From positions 806,001-870,000 of the forward strand of contig NC_009712.1 of NCBI RefSeq assembly GCF_000017625.1: a stretch of 64,000 nucleotides of DNA. The letters are read 5' to 3'. The notes beneath the pieces were generated by a model that worked only from the letters and a program-made list of their open reading frames with translations, searched no databases and had not been told where the DNA came from. How positions within the stretch are numbered: position 1 is the first letter of the stretch; every line of letters begins with the position of its first letter. The stretch comes from Methanoregula boonei 6A8. Lineage in GTDB: Archaea > Halobacteriota > Methanomicrobia > Methanomicrobiales > Methanospirillaceae. Both the position numbers and the translations under genes were made by a program. Of this stretch, positions 52,116 to 61,210 are shown piece after piece.

Positions 52116-53348
52116 CTAGAAGAAGAGGATCCTCTCGTGGCCGGTACCGTTCTCCGCCCGCCGGGGAAACAGGAGCGCGCTTAATTCCTCAAAGCCAATT
52201 TCCCGCACTGCGGCAAGTGTTCCGTTCTTTAAAACTCCCCGCATGTGAAGGGAAGGTGACAGGGTAAAGAACTGCAGGCCGGTATTTCCGGACAGATGCC
52301 GGATCAGCTCCGGCAGGGTAACGGCCTCATCTCCACCCGGTGCCCGGTGCTCCCCGGTGAGTGCATAGACTCCGTCTTCGAGAAAAATGACGCGGCTCCG
52401 GATCCCCTGGTGTGCACAGGCAACGGCAAACGCGATCCCTCCAAAGGCATATTCTGTGCTGTACGGGCTGTGGGTAACAAGGATAGTTACCGGAGCTGTG
52501 GCGGGGAAATTCTTCTCCGGTTGTTGCGCGGTGCCGATCCGGCTGTAACCGGCATTCTCTGAAAACAGGACCGGAATGTTTCCTGTTTTGTGGATCATCA
52601 TTCCCGCATCCCGGATGTGGGCAGGTTTTATGAGAAAAGATGAACCTACTGTCCCAAGGCCATCGTCCCATGACTGGTATCCCCGGGCGGCGGCCGAGTA
52701 CCGGTGAATCATAAGTGAACAGGGCAGCTGGTTTTCCGCTGCGAGTTTTGCCAGCTGTTCCAGGGACTCCCCGATATTCTCCCGGTCACCGGTAATCTGG
52801 CCGGTATGGCAGGAATGCGTGCCATCAAGGTAGCCGTACAGCCCGATACCGTATCCAAGAGTGAGTGCTGCCGAAAGACACTGGATTGCATCTCCCGCAG
52901 AAGGGAACATGTACGGCGATGAAAGCAGGAGCCATCCGATTTCGCGTGGGGAATTAGGGTGCCGGTCCGGCATCGCTGAGAGGATCTCACTCCAGAATGA
53001 AGTACTCCCCCCGGTTTTCCCGGCAGGAAGAGTAATTACCTGATCCGGAAACCGTTCCACCAGCGGATCAAGAGAAATACCCCGGTGGGCCAGTGCATCC
53101 CCATTGCATACGATCCTGACTCCGGGCATCGACAGCAGAGATGCCCAGATGTGCCGGGACTCGGCCTCATTGAGGCTGTAGAGTGCATCCCCGGTAAGAA
53201 AGATCGAGATACCCGGCACTCCCTGTTCGGAGGCAACCGGGGAGTCGGCGCTTTTTCTCGGTTGGGTATAATACTTAAGAGCCTGATCGATCCACGATAA
53301 CCGCTCCTGCGTAAGCACCGTACTGAAAAGAAAAACATTTGCGGTCAT
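52116..53348 (-). CDS. Three-domain DsrE/TusBCD-like fusion protein
   Basis: 410 residues made of three DsrE-like domains. Domain 1 (~1-110): ISIFLTGDALYSL, then VRIVCNGDALAHRGI with Cys81 at the usual DsrE position. Domain 2 (~135-230): IGWLLLSSPYMFPSAGDAIQC...GLYGYLDGTHSC and QLPCSLMIHRYSAAARGY with Cys210, as in TusD. Domain 3 (~286-405): VTILVTHSPYSTEYAFGGIAFAVACAHQG, RVIFLEDGVYALTG, FFTLSPSLHMRGV, with no Cys at the equivalent place. Separate DsrE, DsrF, DsrH or TusB, C, D normally form a complex; here all three are in one chain. A sulfur-relay or sensing role is inferred. Paralogue at 39288-40533. Confidence 0.83.
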   Translation of the reverse strand: MTANVFLFSTVLTQERLSWIDQALKYYTQPRKSADSPVASEQGVPGISIFLTGDALYSLNEAESRHIWASLLSMPGVRIVCNGDALAHRGISLDPLVERFPDQVITLPAGKTGGSTSFWSEILSAMPDRHPNSPREIGWLLLSSPYMFPSAGDAIQCLSAALTLGYGIGLYGYLDGTHSCHTGQITGDRENIGESLEQLAKLAAENQLPCSLMIHRYSAAARGYQSWDDGLGTVGSSFLIKPAHIRDAGMMIHKTGNIPVLFSENAGYSRIGTAQQPEKNFPATAPVTILVTHSPYSTEYAFGGIAFAVACAHQGIRSRVIFLEDGVYALTGEHRAPGGDEAVTLPELIRHLSGNTGLQFFTLSPSLHMRGVLKNGTLAAVREIGFEELSALLFPRRAENGTGHERILFF

Positions 53349-53780
53349 CGGTGGATGGTTCCCGTATATGTATATCTGTCAGGGATATTGTCCCAATTTC
53401 CTTATAAATCCCGACCATCTTTGAGATGTAGGGACATTTGGACTCCTAAAAATAGACCGTCCCAAAAAAGGTGGCAACACAAGATCTGCTGCCGCTCTCA
53501 AAGACAAGGATATATTTCGTGAAGATCCCAAAACGGGCCGGCTGTTTTTAAGACAGATCCGGATGTAGATGCTGTTGCCGTATCCGTTTATTTTCTGAAC
53601 CAGTCTTAGTCCCGTTACGCCCGGGTCATCAGTCCGCCGGAATTTCTTAAGAAAGTCCATGCGTATGTGCAGGATGGCAGCAGCGCACAGCCCGCCCGGG
53701 TGGGAACACTTATGGAAATCCGCCCTGGAATCAACAGGGTGCCAGGAGAGATCCCGCAGGCACTTTTCACTGAAGATCCG
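53349..53780. other. Intergenic region before repeat copy C
   Basis: No convincing gene. TATATGTATATCTG near 53364-53378 may be the promoter of the leftward DsrE gene. A frame on the minus strand (53379-53876) overlaps the repeat and has no family resemblance. Confidence 0.35.
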
Positions 53781-54112
53781 GGGAAAATACGCCCGTAAAA
53801 CCGTCCGATTCTGTTCGCATAAAATAAAGCTCATATACCGGCTTATTTGGCAAAATAAGCCCAAATTGAGCCCCATATAATGCCCAATAGCGGCCCATAG
53901 AGGCCTTTTTTTGGCCTCTTTTTCCGGGATCCACGAAAAGCCCGTTTGAGCTGAGATCAGGGCAGGAAAGGGTCTTTATGAGGTTCGTTAAAATCGTCCG
54001 ATTGCAAAAATAAGGCAGAATTGGGCTTATTTTGGAACGCGGGGAAACGGAGCCCGATACGGGCTCCGATGGGATCCAAAAAGGGTCATCCGGGCTCAAT
54101 CCGGGCCCGGAT
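53781..54112 (+). repeat. Dispersed ~340-bp non-coding element, copy C
   Basis: Third copy, same orientation as 96-440 and 24174-24500. It retains AAAATACGCCCGTAAAACC, CCCCATATAATGCCC, GGCCTTTTTTTGGCCTCTTT, GAGATCAGGGCAGGAAAGG, TTTATGAGGTT and the hairpin GGAGCCC/GGGCTCC (54050-54068). Comparing B and C in the best minus-strand frame, most differences hit first and second codon positions, so it is not protein-coding. No insertion-sequence ends or target duplications were recognised. Confidence 0.85.
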
Positions 54113-54240
54113 CAGGGCAGGTCGTAATTGAGGTTCAAAAGGGGTGTATAGATAACCCGGTTTAAAAGGTGTCCCTCTCCCCGGGATAGTGAGGATTGCC
54201 CGGCAGCACTTATGACCAATCAACGCGAACGTAGTATCCC
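54113..54240. other. Leader region of dcd
   Basis: GTGTATAGATAACCC near 54144 is the only TATA-like sequence. No gene seen. Confidence 0.3.
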
Positions 54241-54792
54241 ATGATTCTCGTGGACTGGCAGCTCCGTGACCGCATTGCCCGGGGTCATATACGGATCGAT
54301 CCGTTCGATCCTGCCCTCGTGCAGCCCAATTCGATCGATATCCGGCTGGGGAACCATTTTGTCTGGTACGCGCCGGGCAAACAGGTTATCGACCCGTACG
54401 ACAAAACGACCGTAACCTCTGGCGTGGAAGGAAAGCATGCGGATTTTTTTGATCTTCTGCCCGGGCAGTTTGTGCTTGCCGAGACGCTGGAATGCATCAG
54501 CCTTCCTGATAATATTGTTGCCACAATAGAAGGGAAATCAAGCATTGCACGGCTTGGGGTCACCCTCCACCAGACCGGTGGCTGGATCGATGCCGGTTTC
54601 CGGGGATCGATCACGCTTGAAATGGCCAACGTGAACGCACGGCCGGTCCGGGTGTACGCGGGCATGCCTATCGGCCAGCTCGTGTTCTACACCACCGAAC
54701 GGGCCGAGAACCCGTACGACAAAAAAGCGGATGCCAAGTACCTTGACCAGCGCCAGGCAACACTTTCCAAGTACCACGAGAACAGGAAATAA
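54241..54792 (+). CDS. dcd: dCTP deaminase
   Basis: 183 residues of the dUTPase-like trimer fold: [36 protein letters not shown] at the start, [32 protein letters not shown] with the catalytic Glu/Arg region and [10 protein letters not shown]. Converts dCTP to dUTP on the way to dTTP; some archaeal members also have dUTPase activity, undecided here. Starts at ATG 54241. It is a single-gene unit following repeat copy C. Confidence 0.94.
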   Translation: MILVDWQLRDRIARGHIRIDPFDPALVQPNSIDIRLGNHFVWYAPGKQVIDPYDKTTVTSGVEGKHADFFDLLPGQFVLAETLECISLPDNIVATIEGKSSIARLGVTLHQTGGWIDAGFRGSITLEMANVNARPVRVYAGMPIGQLVFYTTERAENPYDKKADAKYLDQRQATLSKYHENRK

Positions 54793-54908
54793 TGCAAGGG
54801 AAATGAAAAAATCCTCATCCCTGCCAGCGGGCAGGGGGCAATGAGGGTATATATCTTAAGAACTCATTTTATACGGATAACCGTTCCGGAAAAAGAGGAG
54901 ATGAAGTA
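54793..54908 (+). promoter_or_regulatory. Promoter region of thrS
   Basis: GGGTATATATCTTAAG at 54845-54860 is a good TATA box. AAAAGAGGAGATGAAGTA follows, with AGGAG ~7 nt before the ATG at 54909. Confidence 0.5.
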
Positions 54909-56753
54909 ATGCGACTTCTTCTGATACATTCAGATTACATCGAATACGAAGCCAAAAAGAAGACAAAGATGGCAGAGGAGGGCGCCGTCCTCTCGGATCG
55001 TGAGGAAGACGCGCTCACGGTCTTTACCGCTGTAGAGTCAGTCGACGAAGAAGATACGGAAGGCGTCATCCTCCAGGCCATCGAAGAGGTAAAAAAGACC
55101 GCCGGCCAGGTCCACGCGGAAAAGATTGTTATCTACCCGTATGCGCACCTCTCAAGCGATCTCGCCCGGCCCGAACTGGCAGTCCCGGCGCTCAATGCCC
55201 TGAGGGACGGCCTTGCCGCGGAAGGTTTTGCAGTCAAGCGTGCGCCGTTTGGCTGGTACAAATCCTTCAAGATCTCCTGCAAGGGCCACCCGCTCTCCGA
55301 ACTCTCCAAGACGATTGTGCCCGGTGAGGAAGGGGAAGTGGTCTCAAAGAAGCTGGGTAAGAAAGAGGCAACCCACGACTGGTTTGTCATGACGCCGGAC
55401 GGGAAGACCCACGATTACCACAAGTATCTCGATAACACCCCGTTTGGCTGCCTGGTCAAAAAGGAGCTTGGCGTTGCCGAGCCGACCGGCGGCGAGCCGG
55501 CCCATGTTGACCTGATGCGTTCCAAGGAGCTTGTCGATTACGAGCCGGCCAGCGATGTCGGGTGCATGCGCTGGATGCCCAAGGGCAAGCTCATCCGCGA
55601 CCTCATGGCCGATTACGTGCTTGCCCTCCTGCTGCCGTACGGCGCAACCCCGGTCGAGACCCCGGTCATGTACGACCTTGGGGACAAGGCGATCTACGAG
55701 CATGCAGACAAGTTCGGCGAGCGGCAGTACCGGTTCAAGAGCAACAACCGGGACATGATGCTCCGGTTTGCCGCCTGCTTTGGCATGTTCTCGATCATGC
55801 GGGACATGCACATCTCCAAAAACACCCTCCCCATGAAGATGTACGAGCTCTCTACCTATTCCTTCCGGCACGAGCAGAAGGGTGAAGTGATCGGGTTAAA
55901 GCGCCTGCGCTGTTTCACGATGCCCGACATGCACTCGCTCTGTACCGACATGCCCGAGGCAATGAAGTGCTTTGAAGAGCAGCTGGCAATAGGCTGGCAG
56001 ACCGGGCGGGACTTTGAGACCAAGCTTGTTGCGGCATTCCGGTGCACCAAGAAATTCTACGATGAGAACGAGGCATGGGTAAAGAAGATCGTGAAAGAAT
56101 CCGACTGCCCGATGCTCATCGAGATCCTTTCCGAACGCGTCCACTACTGGGAGGCCAAGATTGACCTTGCAGCAATCGACGGCCAGAACCGCCCGATCGA
56201 GAACCCGACCGTCCAGATCGATGTCGAGAGCTCGACCCGGTTCAACATCAAGTACTTCAAGGATGATGGCACGCCGGTGTATCCCCCCATCCTCCACTGC
56301 TCCCCGACCGGCAGTGTCGAGCGCGTAATCTGTGCGATCCTCGAGAACATCTCCACCCAGAAAGTCCCGGCCCTGCCGACATGGCTCTCACCGGTCCAGG
56401 CCCGGGTCGTGCCGGTTGCCGAGCGTCACACGGCCTATGCACAGGAGATCTGTGACGCCCTCAACGCACAGGGCATCCGGTGCGATCTTGATGAACGTGA
56501 CGAGAGCGTGGGCAAGAAAGTCCGGGAAGCCGGTATGGACTGGGTACCTTACGTGATTGTTATTGGTGATGAAGAGATGGCAAGCAAGAAGCTCACCGTT
56601 ACCATCCGCAGGAAATCCGAGCCCAACAAGCCCTTCAAGGAACAGATGACCACAGACGCCCTTGCCGCCACCATAAAGAACGAGACCGCAGGCAAGCCCT
56701 TCCGCCCGCTGTATACTCCGCGCAAGCTTTCCTTAAAGGCGCGGTACATCTGA
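54909..56753 (+). CDS. thrS: Threonyl-tRNA synthetase, archaeal type
   Basis: 614 residues. The N-terminal ~140 residues are the archaeal D-Tyr-deacylase-like editing domain ([21 protein letters not shown]). The class-II core has motif 2-like [33 protein letters not shown] with zinc ligand Cys in RFAACFGM, and motif 3 around [18 protein letters not shown]. The C-terminal anticodon domain starts [21 protein letters not shown]. Free Thr attachment and editing of mischarged Ser are expected. The start ATG has GGAG upstream. Confidence 0.96.
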   Translation: MRLLLIHSDYIEYEAKKKTKMAEEGAVLSDREEDALTVFTAVESVDEEDTEGVILQAIEEVKKTAGQVHAEKIVIYPYAHLSSDLARPELAVPALNALRDGLAAEGFAVKRAPFGWYKSFKISCKGHPLSELSKTIVPGEEGEVVSKKLGKKEATHDWFVMTPDGKTHDYHKYLDNTPFGCLVKKELGVAEPTGGEPAHVDLMRSKELVDYEPASDVGCMRWMPKGKLIRDLMADYVLALLLPYGATPVETPVMYDLGDKAIYEHADKFGERQYRFKSNNRDMMLRFAACFGMFSIMRDMHISKNTLPMKMYELSTYSFRHEQKGEVIGLKRLRCFTMPDMHSLCTDMPEAMKCFEEQLAIGWQTGRDFETKLVAAFRCTKKFYDENEAWVKKIVKESDCPMLIEILSERVHYWEAKIDLAAIDGQNRPIENPTVQIDVESSTRFNIKYFKDDGTPVYPPILHCSPTGSVERVICAILENISTQKVPALPTWLSPVQARVVPVAERHTAYAQEICDALNAQGIRCDLDERDESVGKKVREAGMDWVPYVIVIGDEEMASKKLTVTIRRKSEPNKPFKEQMTTDALAATIKNETAGKPFRPLYTPRKLSLKARYI

Positions 56754-56792
56754 ACTTTTTTTTTTAAAATACCGCCGGCTTCTGGGAGGAAC

Positions 56793-57075
56793 GCCCGGCT
56801 TGTTTTTCCGGAATCCTCGGCCCTGGACCCGAGCATTTTTTTTAAATCTTCTGCTGCGGAGCGACACATTTTACGGAATCTTCAGCTCGTGCCCCATTCT
56901 TTTTTGGAAATCATCAGTGGCGTGCTCGAACATTTTTGAAAATCCTCAAGCAGCTGAGTCGCATATTTTTCGGAATCGCCCCCGGTCCCTGCGAATATTT
57001 CAGGGAATGTGCGGAGGCTTGCGGGACTTTTTTTGGACGGTCAGCCGCGTGGCCGGAAGTTTTCGGGCACTATTT
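56793..57075. repeat. Degenerate tandem array, ~32-bp T-rich unit (locus 2)
   Basis: About eight or nine units of 31-34 bp, beginning near 56793, 56817, 56850, 56882, 56914, 56946, 56978, 57010 and 57041. Each has a GC-rich half such as CAGCTCGTGCCCCATTC, then a T-run and GGAAATCNTC. The unit and period match the array at 526-713. It separates thrS from cooS; the repeated T-runs could give very strong termination, or the array is an inert expanded repeat. Confidence 0.72.
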
Positions 57076-57252
57076 CCCTTTGCCTTGCTGCCAGAGCCAC
57101 TGTGGTCCCGGGGTAATTCCTCAGCCGTATCTCCCCCACCGTTTTTTCGTTTCTCCCGGGGATTTCATCTGAAAAAGACAATGCCCTATTCCAAAAGGGT
57201 TTATACCGCTCTGGAAGATTAGCAGTTACCGGAAATACCGCTGGTGTGTGAA

Positions 57253-59214
57253 ATGGCAGAACAGGAACCCAAACCCGTACTGGTCCGGGAACGGATCGAT
57301 GTCTGTGAGCTGGACAGGGCCCGGATGTCTCTGATGAACCCTGCGCTCATCGAGCAGAAAAAAAAGGAGCGCACGATCGATGAGAACGCCAAGCCCCTGA
57401 TCGAAATGGCGCTGCGGGAAGGTTTCGAGACGGTCTGGGACCGGTACGAGATGCAGCAGCCGTCCTGCAAGTACTGTGAGGCCGGGCTCTCCTGCGCCCG
57501 GTGCACTATGGGACCGTGCCGGATCATCCCGCCCCACCGGATCCGGGGCGTCTGCGGGGCCGATGCGGACCTGATCGTATCCCGCAACCTCCTGGATATG
57601 ATCGCCACCGGTTCTGCAGCCCATTCCGACCACGGTCGCGACATCGTCGAAACACTCTATCTCGTGGGAATGGGAACGGCCACGGATTACGGCATCGCTG
57701 ACGAAGATAAGCTGCGCCTCCTTGCACAGGAGTTCGGTATCGCTAATGATAAGAAATCCGCAAAAGAGATCGCAGCCCTGCTCGGGCGTGCCATGCTCGA
57801 AGAGTACGGCATGACCAGGAACACACTCCAGTGCCTCAGCCGGGCCCCAAAAGCCACGCAGGAGATCTGGGATGCAGCCGGCATCACACCCCGGGGCATC
57901 GACCGCGAGGTCGTGGACAGCATGCACCGGGTCCAGATGGGGGTGGGTGCGGATTATACCAATATCCTGTTACAGGGCCTGCGCTGCAGCCTCTCTGACG
58001 GCTGGGGCGGCTCGATGCTGGGGACCGATGTCTCGGATGTTCTCTTTGGGACCCCGTCCATCCGGGAATCGAAGGTCAACCTTGCAGTGCTCAAAAAGGA
58101 TCATGTCAACATCGCCGTCCACGGCCATAACCCGGTCCTCTCCGAGATGGTGGTAAAGGCTGTCACCGATCCCGAACTTGTGGCGCTTGCAAAGAAAAAC
58201 GGCGCGGCGGGCATCAACCTTGTGGGGCTCTGCTGCACGGGAAGCGAGCTCCTGATGCGCAAGGGCGTTCCCATGTCCGGCAACCATCTCAACCAGGAAC
58301 TGGTTATCATGACCGGGGCGCTCGAAGCAATGATCGTAGATTACCAGTGCATCTTTCCCTCCCTGCCACGGACGGCAAGCTGCTTCCACACGCTTATTGT
58401 CTCCACCAGTCCCAAGGCAAAAATCCCGGGCTCGTATTTCTTTGACTTTTCCCCGGACAAGGGCCTGGTGACCGCAAAGGCGATTGTCCGCATGGCCGTT
58501 GAGAATTTCAAAAACCGGAACCCGGCACGGGTCAACATCCCGGGAAGCCCCGTACCGCTCATGACCGGTTTCTCCAACGAGGCGATAAAAAAAGCCCTGG
58601 GCGGCTCTTTCAAGCCCCTCATCAATCTCATTGCGGCCGGGAAGATCCGGGGGGCAGTCGGGATCGTGGGCTGCAACAACCCGCATGTGAAGCATGATTA
58701 CGGCCACGTGGAGCTCACAAAAGCGCTGATCAAAAAGAACATCCTCTGTGTCGAGACCGGCTGTGCTGCGATCGCTTCAGGAAAGGCCGGCCTCCTCATG
58801 CCCTCTGCTGCCGCCATGGCCGGGGATGACCTGAGGGCAGTTTGTGAGTCCCTGAAAATCCCGCCCGTGCTCCACATGGGTTCCTGTGTGGACAACTCGC
58901 GTATCCTCGTGCTTGCCGCAGAGCTGGGTAATGCCCTCAATGTCCCGATCCACAAGCTGCCGATTGCCGGGGCGGCACCGGAGTGGTACTCGCAGAAAGC
59001 CGTCTCCATCGGCGCATACTTTGTTGCCTCCGGGGTCTATACCGTGCTTGGCGTCATGCCGCATATCTCGGGAAGTCCGGCGGTGGTGTCGCTCCTGACC
59101 GATGGCCTTAAGGGTGCGGTAAACGCAAACTTTGCCGTGGAGCCAGACCCGGTAAAGGCAGCAGACCTCATCGCGGACCATATCGAGAAGAAACGCACCG
59201 GGCTGGGGATCTGA
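57253..59214 (+). CDS. cooS: Carbon monoxide dehydrogenase catalytic subunit (CooS type)
   Basis: ~653 residues. Cluster B and D cysteines: PSCKYCEAGLSCARCTMGPCRI near residue ~75. C-cluster and its surroundings: VAVHGHNPVLSEM-like IAVHGHNPVLSEMVV (His ligand), GLCCTGSELLMRKG, VGIVGCNNPHVKH, CVETGCAAIASGKAG and HMGSCVDNSRI. It oxidises CO to CO2 at a Ni-Fe-S cluster in the cytoplasm. I start at ATG 57253, 9 nt after an in-frame GTG. No CooF ferredoxin or acetyl-CoA synthase subunits are next to it, so this is the monofunctional type. Confidence 0.95.
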   Translation: MAEQEPKPVLVRERIDVCELDRARMSLMNPALIEQKKKERTIDENAKPLIEMALREGFETVWDRYEMQQPSCKYCEAGLSCARCTMGPCRIIPPHRIRGVCGADADLIVSRNLLDMIATGSAAHSDHGRDIVETLYLVGMGTATDYGIADEDKLRLLAQEFGIANDKKSAKEIAALLGRAMLEEYGMTRNTLQCLSRAPKATQEIWDAAGITPRGIDREVVDSMHRVQMGVGADYTNILLQGLRCSLSDGWGGSMLGTDVSDVLFGTPSIRESKVNLAVLKKDHVNIAVHGHNPVLSEMVVKAVTDPELVALAKKNGAAGINLVGLCCTGSELLMRKGVPMSGNHLNQELVIMTGALEAMIVDYQCIFPSLPRTASCFHTLIVSTSPKAKIPGSYFFDFSPDKGLVTAKAIVRMAVENFKNRNPARVNIPGSPVPLMTGFSNEAIKKALGGSFKPLINLIAAGKIRGAVGIVGCNNPHVKHDYGHVELTKALIKKNILCVETGCAAIASGKAGLLMPSAAAMAGDDLRAVCESLKIPPVLHMGSCVDNSRILVLAAELGNALNVPIHKLPIAGAAPEWYSQKAVSIGAYFVASGVYTVLGVMPHISGSPAVVSLLTDGLKGAVNANFAVEPDPVKAADLIADHIEKKRTGLGI

Positions 59215-59217
59215 AAA

Positions 59218-60063
59218 ATGCCTGAAGATGCCCGGCATAAGGAAAGGGGAATCCGGGTAGTCATCACCGGGAAAGGCGGTGTGGGAAAGACCACGCTTGC
59301 GGCGCTCCTCTCCCATCTTTTTGCACAGGATGGAAAACGGGTCCTTGCCATAGACAGCGACCCCCAGCAGAACCTTGCGGCAACGCTTGGGATCCCAAAA
59401 GCCCGGGCAGAAGGGATTATTCCGGTCTCTGAAAGCCCTTCATATCTCCGCGAGAAGATGGGGGCCGGCCCGGATCTCTCCTTGGGCGGGCTGTTTTCCC
59501 TCAATCCCGATATCAGCGATGTGATCGATCGTTTCTCCGTGCCTGCGGGAGAAAATGTCAGGTTGCTGGTCATGGGTGGGGTAAAAGAGGCCGGGGGCGG
59601 ATGCCTCTGCCCCGAGTATACGCTGCTTGCCGCGATACTGCGACAGATGCAGGTATTCGACGACGATGTGGTTATTCTCGATACCTCAGCGGGCCTCGAA
59701 CATTTCGGGCGGGCGATAGCCGAAGGGTTCACGAGCGCCGTGGTGGTGACTGACCCCACCTATAATGCGGTCTCCGTTGCCCGGAAATCCGCAGTGCTCG
59801 CACACCAGCTCGGAATCGAAAACGTGATCCTGGTCATCAACCGGTCAGAGGATAACACCACAATCCGCAATGTCTGCGGTGGTGAGGGGGGTTTTGCTGA
59901 ATTCACGCAGACGGTTGTCCTGCCCTTCGATCCCGTGGTGCGCCGGACCGAACCTTCGGTTATCTCCCTTGCCGGCAGTGATTCGGCATTTGTCAGCAAT
60001 GTCCGGATACTTCTTGCAGCCATTGCAGGCCGGTGCGAGAAATGGTCGCCACCTGCACGATAA
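59218..60063 (+). CDS. cooC: CooC-type nickel-insertion ATPase
   Basis: 281 residues; MinD/ParA-like P-loop protein with the deviant Walker A VVITGKGGVGKTTLAALLSHLF near residue 13, Asp in AIDSDPQQNLAATLG, and the dimer-interface CxC in GGCLCPEYTLL that binds nickel in CooC proteins. VVILDTSAGLEHFGRAIA is the switch II-like part. It matures the neighbouring CooS, from whose stop it begins only 3 nt away. Typical length. Confidence 0.94.
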   Translation: MPEDARHKERGIRVVITGKGGVGKTTLAALLSHLFAQDGKRVLAIDSDPQQNLAATLGIPKARAEGIIPVSESPSYLREKMGAGPDLSLGGLFSLNPDISDVIDRFSVPAGENVRLLVMGGVKEAGGGCLCPEYTLLAAILRQMQVFDDDVVILDTSAGLEHFGRAIAEGFTSAVVVTDPTYNAVSVARKSAVLAHQLGIENVILVINRSEDNTTIRNVCGGEGGFAEFTQTVVLPFDPVVRRTEPSVISLAGSDSAFVSNVRILLAAIAGRCEKWSPPAR

Positions 60064-60223
60064 AGAGAATAAAACCGGAGAGCTGACAGGGCATGATCCG
60101 CGTCCGGTCTTTGCAGATCCGGGAAATTCCCTGGAGCAATGTCCGGATCGTTCCCGAGAGGAAACTACCGGTTTATCGTGAACCAGATCAAATACCGGTG
60201 CCGGAATAACCGGGTTGTACCTG

Positions 60224-61099
60224 ATGAACGCCACCATCTCACACCAGCATTTTACGCATCACGCGGTCTTTGCGGCTCATGCGCTCTCTGCCCGCTTCCC
60301 AATCCCTTTGGAAATCCCGCCCGGGGCGCTCTTTGTTCTTGTTTTCGGGCATGGGATCGTACTGCCCGAAGGGAGAGATCAGCGCATCTTCTGGGAAAAA
60401 AGCGCCTTACCCGGGGCCTGCGCTGCAGGACAAACAGAATACCTTGGTCACCGGGGGGATATTCCGTGGTATGCAGTCACTCTCCCGGATGGCACGGTTG
60501 TCCCGGGCGGGCGGATCGTTTCCAACATCCGCGAGCTTTACGGGCAGGTTCCTGATGAGGATCTTGCCATTGCCTCATATGCAGTCAGGATTTCGTGCTC
60601 TGCTGCGGCAAGCCGGTTCTGCGGCAGGTGCGGCCATACCACCGAACCGGCCCGAACGGAACGGGCGTGGCGCTGCCCGGCCTGCGGCCTTGTGGTCTAT
60701 CCCCGCATCTCTCCGGCCATCATTGTCCTTATTATGCGGGGAGAGGAGATCCTGCTTGCCCGCTCCCCCCGGTTTCCGCCTGAAAGGTATTCCGTGATTG
60801 CCGGCTTTGCAGAACCCGGGGAAACACTTGAGCATGCGGTCTGCCGCGAAGTACAGGAAGAAGTGGGAATATCAGTAAAAAATATACGCTATTTTGCCAG
60901 TGAACCCTGGCCCTTTCCGGATTCACTCATGATTGGCTTTACCGCCGAGTACGATGCCGGGGAAGTTACTATAGATAATAACGAGATCGTTTCCGCGGGA
61001 TGGTACAGGCGCGAAAATCTCCCGGATCTCCCTGCCCCAATGAGTATCTCGCGGGCGCTTATCGACGGATGGATACAGCGCAAGGGACTTGGCCGCTGA
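60224..61099 (+). CDS. nudC: NudC-type NAD(H)/RNA-cap Nudix hydrolase
   Basis: ~291 residues. N-terminal domain (residues ~1-120), zinc ribbon CGRCGHTTEP...RCPACG (about 130-155), Nudix box GFAEPGETLEHAVCREVQEEVGI with the REVQEE metal site, and the NudC family motif SEPWPFPDSLMIGFTAEY, which replaces the usual SQPWPFP. Hydrolyses NADH to NMNH and AMP, and possibly deNADs RNA. I start at ATG 60224; the frame is open from a TTG at 60215. It follows cooC by 160 nt and may be a separate unit. Confidence 0.92.
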   Translation: MNATISHQHFTHHAVFAAHALSARFPIPLEIPPGALFVLVFGHGIVLPEGRDQRIFWEKSALPGACAAGQTEYLGHRGDIPWYAVTLPDGTVVPGGRIVSNIRELYGQVPDEDLAIASYAVRISCSAAASRFCGRCGHTTEPARTERAWRCPACGLVVYPRISPAIIVLIMRGEEILLARSPRFPPERYSVIAGFAEPGETLEHAVCREVQEEVGISVKNIRYFASEPWPFPDSLMIGFTAEYDAGEVTIDNNEIVSAGWYRRENLPDLPAPMSISRALIDGWIQRKGLGR

Positions 61100-61210
61100 A
61101 CAAAAGACCCGGTTCGGAGGACAGTTGCGTCCCCTCTTTTTTTGATAGGGAGAACCTCTGGCGATATAAACATACATATAATATAAAGCCTTTAAATTTG
61201 GTAGAGAGCA
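61100..61210 (+). promoter_or_regulatory. Promoter of the receiver/coiled-coil gene
   Basis: ACATATAATATAAAGCC (about 61172-61188) is a strong BRE/TATA region 25-35 nt upstream of the ATG at 61211, giving a nearly leaderless transcript. A T-run at 61138-61143 after the nudC stop is a likely terminator. Confidence 0.55.

Noticed and set aside
53379-53876. Minus-strand 165-codon frame before copy C
   Set aside because: It partly overlaps the repeat and has no recognisable domain or upstream signal.
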